From CAZWHE01 sp964633825 (lineage in GTDB: Bacteria; Planctomycetota; B15-G4; CAYZWU01), in NCBI GenBank assembly GCA_964633825.1, contig CAZWHE010000070.1, positions 1 to 19,002 on the forward strand: DNA of 19,002 nt. Direction: 5' to 3'. The position numbers and the translations under genes are program-made. The notes below the pieces were generated by a model. The model saw nothing but the letters and a program-made list of their open reading frames with translations, did no database searches and was not told where the DNA came from. Position 1 is the first letter of the stretch. Each line of letters opens with the position of its first letter. Below are positions 13,674-19,002 of this stretch, in pieces.

Positions 13674-16142
13674 TCAGAGCACGGGTTCGCGGACCTGCTT
13701 TTGAGATTTCTTCCTGCGGTCTTTCTTCTTTTTCATCTCCTCTGTCAGCACCCTGACGGTCTGTTCGATCTCATCGGGAGTGACCTGTTTCCTGAGCTCC
13801 TCCAGCTCGCGCATCACCCGGGCGAATTTCTGCCCTTCCGCTGCGCTGATCCACTCGAGCTGCAGTCTTTCGGGCCGGATGCCCAGCCGCTCCAGCTTGT
13901 CCCAGAGCCGGTCCACGCGCTTCTGCGTCCATGTCACGGCGTCGATGTAGTGACAGTCGGAGTAATGGCATCCCGAGACGAGCACGAGGGGCGCGCCGCG
14001 CCTGAAAGCCTGCAGCACGAACTTGCCGTCCACGCGGCCCGAGCACATCGTCCGGATCAGCCGCACCGAGGGCGGGTACTGCAGGCGAGCAGTGCCGGCG
14101 CCGTCCCCGCCCGCATAGGAGCACCAGTTGCAGGCGAAGGCCACGATCTTGTCGCCGAGAGTCTTTCTGTCCTCTGTCAGAGCGCCCACCTGGGCCATCA
14201 GCTGGTCGTCGGTGAAGTGGCGCATGGTGACGGCGCCCGTCGGGCAGTCGGCACCGCAGGTGCCGCAGCCGGCGCAGGACGCTTCGATCACCACCGGATA
14301 GATCTCCTTTTTCCTGTCGGGTGTGGTGATGGCGTTATAGGGACAGACCTTGGAGCACATGCCGCAGAATGTGCACTCGTCCTCGTTGATCTTGGATGTG
14401 ATGGCCTCGATACGGACCTTGCGTGCATTGAGCAGGGTGCCCGCCTGCGCGGCTGCGGCAAGGGCCTGGGTGACCGAGTCCTTGACGTCCTTGGGCGACT
14501 CGGCGCAGCCGGCGAAAAAGACGCCCCGCGTCGCGGCGTCAACCGGCCGCAGCTTGGGATGCGCCTCCAGAAAGAATCCGTCCGACGTGCGTGACAGGGT
14601 CAGGAGGCGCTGAATCAGGTCCGAATCATGGCGGGGCTGAACACCCACGGAGAGGACAACCATCTCCACCTCGTGCCGGCACACCCCGCCGTTGTTGGTG
14701 TTCTCCACATAAAGAATCAGGTTCTTGTTTTCCCGGTTCTCGCTTATCTCGCCCGGGATGCCGCGGATGTACCGCACCCCTTCCTGCTTGCTGCGCATGT
14801 AGAGGTCCTCGAACCCTTTCCCGAAGGCCCGCATATCCATGTAGAAGACCTTGCAGGTGATGTCGGGATAATGATCGGAAAGAAGGAGCGTGTCTTTCAC
14901 CGTGTTCATGCAGCAGATGTTGCCGCAGTAGGGGTTGCCGTTGTTTTTTGAGCGGGAGCCGACGCACTGGATGAAGGCGACCGATTTGGGCCGTTCGTGG
15001 TCCGTGGGGCGGATGAAATGCCCTTCCGTGGGTCCGCTGGCGCAGATCAGGCGCTCGAATTCCATGCTGGTGACGACATTTTCGAAGCGCGTGTAACCGA
15101 ACTCGTCCAGCGCCGTTGGATCGTAGACGTCCATCCCCGTGGCCACAATGACGGCGCCCACTTCGTATTCCTCGATGCGGTCCTGCATATCGAAGTCGAT
15201 GCATTTTTTCTCGCAGGCCTCCAGGCACTTGCCGCACGCGATCGGGTTGTTGCCCAAGCAGTCGCCCATGCTCAACACGGACGAAGACGGCACCGCCTGC
15301 GGGAAGGGGATATAGATCGCCTTGCGCGATGAAAAGCCCTGCTGGTATTCGTCCGGCACCGCAACGGGGCAGACGATCGAGCAGTCGCCGCAGGCCGTAC
15401 ACTCCTCCTCGACGACGAAGCGCGCCTTGCGACGCACCCTGACCTTGAAGTTCCCCACGTAACCGGAAACGCTTTCGACCTCGCTATAGGTCATCAGCTT
15501 CACTTTGGGATGTCGACCGACATCCATCATCTTGGGACCGAGAATTCATATGCTGCAGTCCATGGTCGGGTAGGTTTTGTCAAGGGCGGCCATGATGCCG
15601 CCGATCGTGGGCTCCTTCTCGACGAGGTAGACCTGGTGACCGCTGTCGCCGAGTGCCAGGGCGGCCTGGATTCCGGCCACGCCGCCGCCGATCACGAGGG
15701 CGGCTTGGGCCACGGGGACCTCGGCCTCCTCTTGGGCTTCGAGATGACGCGCCCGGTAGACGGCGCTCTTGACCAGATCCTTGGCCTTTTCCGTCGCCGC
15801 TTCCTTTTCGTTCTGGTGAACCCAGCTGCAATGCTCGCGGAGGTTGGCCATCTCCATCAGATAGGGGTTCAGGCCCGCCTCGGCCACGCAGTTGCGAAAA
15901 GTGGGTTCGTGGATCTTGGGCGTGCACGAGGCGACAACGACGCGGTTGAGCTTGTGGTCGTGGATCGCCTTCTTGATCTCGTTCTGGCCCGGGTCGGCGC
16001 AAGTGTATCTGTTCCTGATGACGGCGGCTACGTGGTCGAGTGTGCCCGAAAACTCGGCAACGGCGGCCATGTCAACTGTTCCGGCGATGTTGAGCCCGCA
16101 GTCGCAGACGAAGACTCCGATTCTGAGTTCCTTGTCAGTCAA
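13674..16142 (-). CDS. hdrA: Selenocysteine-containing HdrA with fused MvhD domain
   Basis: Flavin and iron-sulfur electron-bifurcating subunit of heterodisulfide-reductase-type complexes, 822 residues including one selenocysteine. The frame is continuous from TTG 16142 (SD AAGGAG 8 nt upstream) to TGA 13674 except for TGA at 15546-15548. Both sides match HdrA: N-terminal RIGVFVCDCGLNIAGTVD, FAD-binding IGGGVAGIQAA (151-161), TMDCSI-U199 then ILGPKMMDVGRHP, ferredoxin CTACGDCSIVC (248-258), a second cysteine set (295-314), and CTFCGMCSKVC (590-600) with CAGCGTCGADC (623-633). The tail from about 660 is MvhD-like (FACNWCSYAGGDGAG, MCSGRVD, GCHYSDCHY), which passes electrons from a partner. A SECIS-like hairpin follows the UGA. 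HdrB, HdrC and the electron donor are not encoded here. Sec-HdrA is known in some methanogens and anaerobic deltaproteobacteria. Confidence 0.93.
15508..15548 (-). promoter_or_regulatory. In-frame Sec UGA and bacterial SECIS element in hdrA
   Basis: UGA (15548-15546) is followed after 20 nt by GGAUGUC-GGUC-GACAUCC (15525-15508), a perfect 7-bp stem with the loop GGUC. Loop GGUC is also found in the E. coli fdhF SECIS, where SelB contacts it. The UGA-to-loop distance is 27 nt, within the range accepted for bacterial SECIS. The element lies inside coding sequence, as usual in bacteria. Confidence 0.85.
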
Positions 16143-16644
16143 TGGTCATACTCCTTCCCATTTGTTTTCGGTTTCGGCAGAAAACGACCGGCACCAGGAT
16201 CAAGTCCGGATATGCACGGCCCGATCACTGCGACAAGAGACCGTCAGCGTGAATCGTGGATAGGAAGGAGAAACAAGGAGAGAATCAGGTCAGGAAATCA
16301 GGAGAGAAAACCTGATAGGAGAAGGGCGTTCCATGATGCTCCTGGAAACTCCTGCCTTCCAGCTTCGATGGCAGCGCGCAGCCTTTGCGCACCAGCAGCC
16401 AGCTTCCAGCGTCAGGTCCGGCCCGGATTGTTCGGCACTTTGCGGCCGAGCATCATGAAAATCACCCCCTCTCGGGTTTTGATGAACATGTTGAGAAAGG
16501 ATCGCATGGTAGAACGCAAATCGAACGTTTTTTTACCAAGAACCTCTTCGAAATGCAATGAATATCAAAATGTCGCTCTTAGACAACGAGAGCCTGTCCC
16601 TGCCAACAGAACCTTTTCGAAGAGCCATCATAAACAGCCGCCTG
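16143..16644. other. Intergenic region between lysS and hdrA
   Basis: This 502-bp gap has no confident gene. On the minus strand a strong AGGGGGTGAT SD (16470-16461) precedes ATG 16456 of a short frame, MMLGRKVPNNPGRT, that stops at TGA 16412-16414 and then stays open to 16298. Two imperfect 15-bp copies, AGAACCTCTTCGAAA and AGAACCTTTTCGAAG (plus strand), lie near 16540 and 16610. An ATCAGGT/ACCTGAT stem (16284-16290 with 16310-16316) lies in a purine-rich stretch. The hdrA promoter must be here or at lysS, but no clear pair of boxes was found. Confidence 0.5.
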
Positions 16645-18165
16645 TCAAGACGAGCGCTCCCCGTCGGGTGGGGCGGTTTCATCGGAGAGAGGCGTCCGGG
16701 TCGCCGCCTCGGGCCGCATGAGGGGGAAGAAGACCACGTCGCGCACGTTGTCCGTGCCGCAGAGAATCATGTGAAAGCGCTCGACGCTCATCCCCCACCC
16801 GGAAGCGGGCGGCATGCCGTAGGCGAGGGCCTCGACGAAGTCGAACTCGGGCGCCATCGCTTCGGCATCGCCGCTGTCGCGCAGCTCCTTCTGCCGGATG
16901 AAGCGCTCCTGCTGATCCTCGGGATCGGCCAGCTCTGTGTAGCCGTTCACGAGCTCCACACCGTCCATGATGATCTGGAAGCGGTCCACCACGCGGGGAT
17001 TTTCCTCGTTCCGGCGCGCAAGGGGCGACAGGTCGGCCGTGTGCTCCGTGAGGAATGTGGGGTGAACGATCCTGGGCCGGGACACGCGCTTGTAGAGAAG
17101 GTCGACGAGGGTGCCGCGGCCGAGCTTTTCGGGCGACTCGGTCTCGAGGTCGATCTTCTTCTCCTTGATCGCTGCGAGGAGGCTTCCGGCTTCGTCGTGC
17201 TCGTCAATGTCGATCCCCGACTCTTTGCGAATCGCATCCCGTAAAGTCACCTCGGGCCACTCCTCATCGAGATCGTACTCTTGTCCGCCCACGGCGAGAC
17301 GCGTCGAGCCGGACGCCGCCTTGACCGCGCTGATAATCATCTCCCGCGTGAAGCGCATGTTGTCGCGGTAGTTCCAGTAGGCGGCGTAGGCCTCGATCAT
17401 GACGAAGTCCTGCAGGTGCTGGGGCGAGATCCCCTCGTTCCGGAAGCAGCGCGCGAACTCGTAGACCTTGGTGAACCCGCCCACGAGGAGGCGCTTGAGA
17501 TAGGTTTCGGGCGCGATCCTGAAGAAGACATCGATGCCGAGGGCGTTGTGGTGCGCCGAGAATGGGGTGGCGAGCGCGCCCGACGCCACGGGCGACAGGG
17601 CCGGCGTCGCCGTGTCAACGAAGCCGGCGTCCTCGAGAAAGCGGCGCAGCTCGCGCGTGGCGCGGATGCATTTCATGAACCGCTCCCTCGTATCGGCGTT
17701 GGCCGTGAGGTCTAGGTAGCGCTTGCGCTGGCAGAGCTCGACCTGCTGGAGGCCGTGCCACTTCTCGGGAAGGGGCAGGAGCCCCTTGGAGAGGAGGGTC
17801 ACGCTCTCGCACATGACGGAGAGCTCGCCCCGCTTCGTTCTGAAGATGCTCCCCGACACGCCCACGTGGTCGCCCACGTCGAACAGCTTCTTCACCCGCT
17901 TGTGGACGTCGGGGCCGAGCGTCTTCTTTTCGAAGATGACCTGGAACTGCCCCTCCATGTCCTGGAGGCGCCCGAACACAAGGTTACCCATGTCGCGGAA
18001 GGCGACGAGGCGCCCGCAGACGGCAACGCCCTTTGTTCCTTCCTCGAGGGAGGCCGCTTCGGCCAGGGAATGGGTGAGCTCGAAGCGGTCGGGGTAGGGA
18101 TTCACGCCCTCCGCCCTGAGGCGCTTGACTTTCTCGAGACGTACGGGATCAAACTCGACACTCAT
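16645..18165 (-). CDS. lysS: Lysyl-tRNA synthetase, class II
   Basis: Charges tRNA-Lys in the cytosol. 506 residues. The N-terminal OB-fold anticodon domain (GVAVCGRLVAFRDMGNLVFGRLQDMEGQFQVIF) is followed by the class II core. Motif 2 is present as VYEFARCFRNEGISPQHLQDF and motif 3 as GWGMSVERFHMIL. Motif 3 carries Glu-Arg where most LysS have Asp-Arg, a mild oddity; overall identity is clear. The C-terminus ends in a short acidic/proline tail (DETAPPDGERSS). ATG 18165 is preceded by GAGAGAAG. Only 19 bp separate the start codon from a mobile palindromic element, so its original upstream region has been cut off or replaced. hdrA lies 502 bp downstream on the same strand. Confidence 0.96.
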   Translation of the reverse strand: MSVEFDPVRLEKVKRLRAEGVNPYPDRFELTHSLAEAASLEEGTKGVAVCGRLVAFRDMGNLVFGRLQDMEGQFQVIFEKKTLGPDVHKRVKKLFDVGDHVGVSGSIFRTKRGELSVMCESVTLLSKGLLPLPEKWHGLQQVELCQRKRYLDLTANADTRERFMKCIRATRELRRFLEDAGFVDTATPALSPVASGALATPFSAHHNALGIDVFFRIAPETYLKRLLVGGFTKVYEFARCFRNEGISPQHLQDFVMIEAYAAYWNYRDNMRFTREMIISAVKAASGSTRLAVGGQEYDLDEEWPEVTLRDAIRKESGIDIDEHDEAGSLLAAIKEKKIDLETESPEKLGRGTLVDLLYKRVSRPRIVHPTFLTEHTADLSPLARRNEENPRVVDRFQIIMDGVELVNGYTELADPEDQQERFIRQKELRDSGDAEAMAPEFDFVEALAYGMPPASGWGMSVERFHMILCGTDNVRDVVFFPLMRPEAATRTPLSDETAPPDGERSS

Positions 18166-18184
18166 TGTTCATGCTTCTCTCAAA

Positions 18185-18319
18185 GGGGACACAATACGTA
18201 ATCATCCGGAGGGGACACAATACGTATTTTCCCGGAAACATTGTTTAATGTACCGTTTAATTGAGTTATCGGGAAAATACGTATTGTGTCCCCTCCGGAT
18301 GATTACGTATTGTGTCCCC
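18185..18319. mobile_element. Miniature element with perfect 50-bp inverted repeats
   Basis: The left arm (18185-18234) and right arm (18270-18319) are exact inverted copies around a 35-bp AT-rich loop. Each arm contains GGGGACACAATACGTA twice in direct orientation (left arm 18185-18200 and 18211-18226), 26 bp apart. Termini of this GGGGACACAATAC type are common near Y1 (REP-associated, IS200-like) transposases, so this is probably a nonautonomous REP/MITE-like element moved in trans; no transposase is in the window. It starts 1 bp after the stop of the FGE-like gene. The RNA would fold into a long hairpin and may separate the FGE-like gene from lysS. Confidence 0.88.
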
Positions 18320-18320
18320 C

Positions 18321-19002
18321 TCAAAAAGCCGGCCGAAACCCGATATAGTTGTAATGAACGGAATGGTTCTGCCTGCTGCGGTGGGCGCACCGGCAGTAGC
18401 GGCTCGAGTTGTTATAACCGCCCCCCCTGATCACACGCCCCGCCGCACCTCTCTCTTCCCATGAAGAGCCGTCACGAGGCGCATTTTCGTAGGTCTTGTG
18501 CCACGAATCGCTGCACCATTCCCAAACGTTTCCGTGCATGTCGTACAAACCGAATGCATTCGGAGCCAGCTCCCGAACAGGATGGGTCGCTTTCTCCGCG
18601 TTGTCGTTGAACCAGGCATGGGATTCGAGGCTCGACACCTCCTCCCCGAAAGAGAAGGGCCCCGCTGTCCCGGCCCGGCAGGCGTGCTCCCACTCCGCTT
18701 CCGTGGGAAGGCGGAGGCCCGCTTTCTCACACCAGGCCGCGCACTCCTCCCACGTCACCTCTTCCACGGGAAGACGGGCGCCCTCGAAATACCCGCCCTT
18801 CTCTCCGGCAACGCTCTCCCACGCCGCCCGGGTGCACTCCGTCCGGCAAAGAAGGAAGGATTCCAAAAAAACGGGATGAACAGGCCCCTCGCAAACGGAC
18901 CGCTCCCTTTCAGCGTCGGGAGAGCCCATGCTGATCAGACCGGCCGGAATGCGAACGAATTCGAGGCCCGTCTTGTCGTGACGATAGATCCTCACGGCCC
19001 TC
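18321..19002 (-). CDS. Formylglycine-generating-enzyme-like (SUMF1/DUF323) protein, N-terminus outside window
   Basis: The frame is open to the window edge, so the true start is probably beyond 19002; a GTG at 18995 is possible. Visible landmarks of the FGE-sulfatase fold are FVRIPAGLISMGSP, VEEVTWEECAAWCEKAGLRLPTEAEWEHACRAG, AFGLYDMHGNVWEWCSDSW, RVIRGGGYNN and a C-terminal IGFRPAF. In true formylglycine-generating enzymes two cysteines lie in the GGSY(x)C..YC segment; here that stretch is GGGYNNSSRYCRC, so the pair is incomplete. A catalytic FGE role is therefore doubtful; many such domains serve other binding or regulatory roles. The stop codon lies 1 bp from the mobile element. Confidence 0.85.
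   Translation of the reverse strand, partial: RAVRIYRHDKTGLEFVRIPAGLISMGSPDAERERSVCEGPVHPVFLESFLLCRTECTRAAWESVAGEKGGYFEGARLPVEEVTWEECAAWCEKAGLRLPTEAEWEHACRAGTAGPFSFGEEVSSLESHAWFNDNAEKATHPVRELAPNAFGLYDMHGNVWEWCSDSWHKTYENAPRDGSSWEERGAAGRVIRGGGYNNSSRYCRCAHRSRQNHSVHYNYIGFRPAF

Overview
This window looks like a GC-rich chromosome segment from an anaerobic, selenocysteine-using bacterium. The gene content fits a deltaproteobacterium or a related anaerobic candidate phylum, but the sequence alone does not fix the phylum. Nearly every gene is on the minus strand; the exception is ugd.

Layout from left to right: a GAF-containing sensor histidine kinase that runs off the left edge; tRNA-Val(UAC); UDP-glucose 6-dehydrogenase (plus strand); a secreted TPR protein with a PAPAEQ tandem-repeat tail; a 540-bp gap holding the gltX terminator; gltX; an RluA-type pseudouridine synthase with a GDPA-repeat tail; an exported DUF4920-cupin protein; a YedE-type putative selenium transporter; a thioredoxin-fold lipoprotein; a YdjY-like lipoprotein; a 600-bp gap with a structured leader and a decayed YedE fragment; a small membrane protein; selB; one long hdrA gene; a 500-bp gap; lysS; a perfect-inverted-repeat mobile element; and a formylglycine-generating-enzyme-like protein that runs off the right edge.

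The centre of interest is selenium. The hdrA gene (13674-16142) is a single open frame split by an in-frame TGA at 15546-15548. This TGA stands where HdrA proteins carry the last residue of the TMDCSIC motif, so the protein reads C196-S-I-U199. A 7-bp hairpin with the apical loop GGUC starts 20 nt downstream, which is a good bacterial SECIS. The gene is followed 30 bp later by selB, the elongation factor that decodes such codons. A YedE selenium-transporter gene lies about 2.4 kb past the end of selB, inside a run of exported redox-like proteins, and a second, deleted YedE remnant lies between selB and that run. selA, selC and selD are not seen in the window.

Working model (inference): hdrA-selB is one transcriptional unit. 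The ydjY-like, thioredoxin-like, yedE and DUF4920-cupin genes form a second unit that handles selenium or sulfur species at the envelope, with the rlu and gltX housekeeping genes downstream. A SECIS-like hairpin in the leader of this second unit is a speculative further recoding site.
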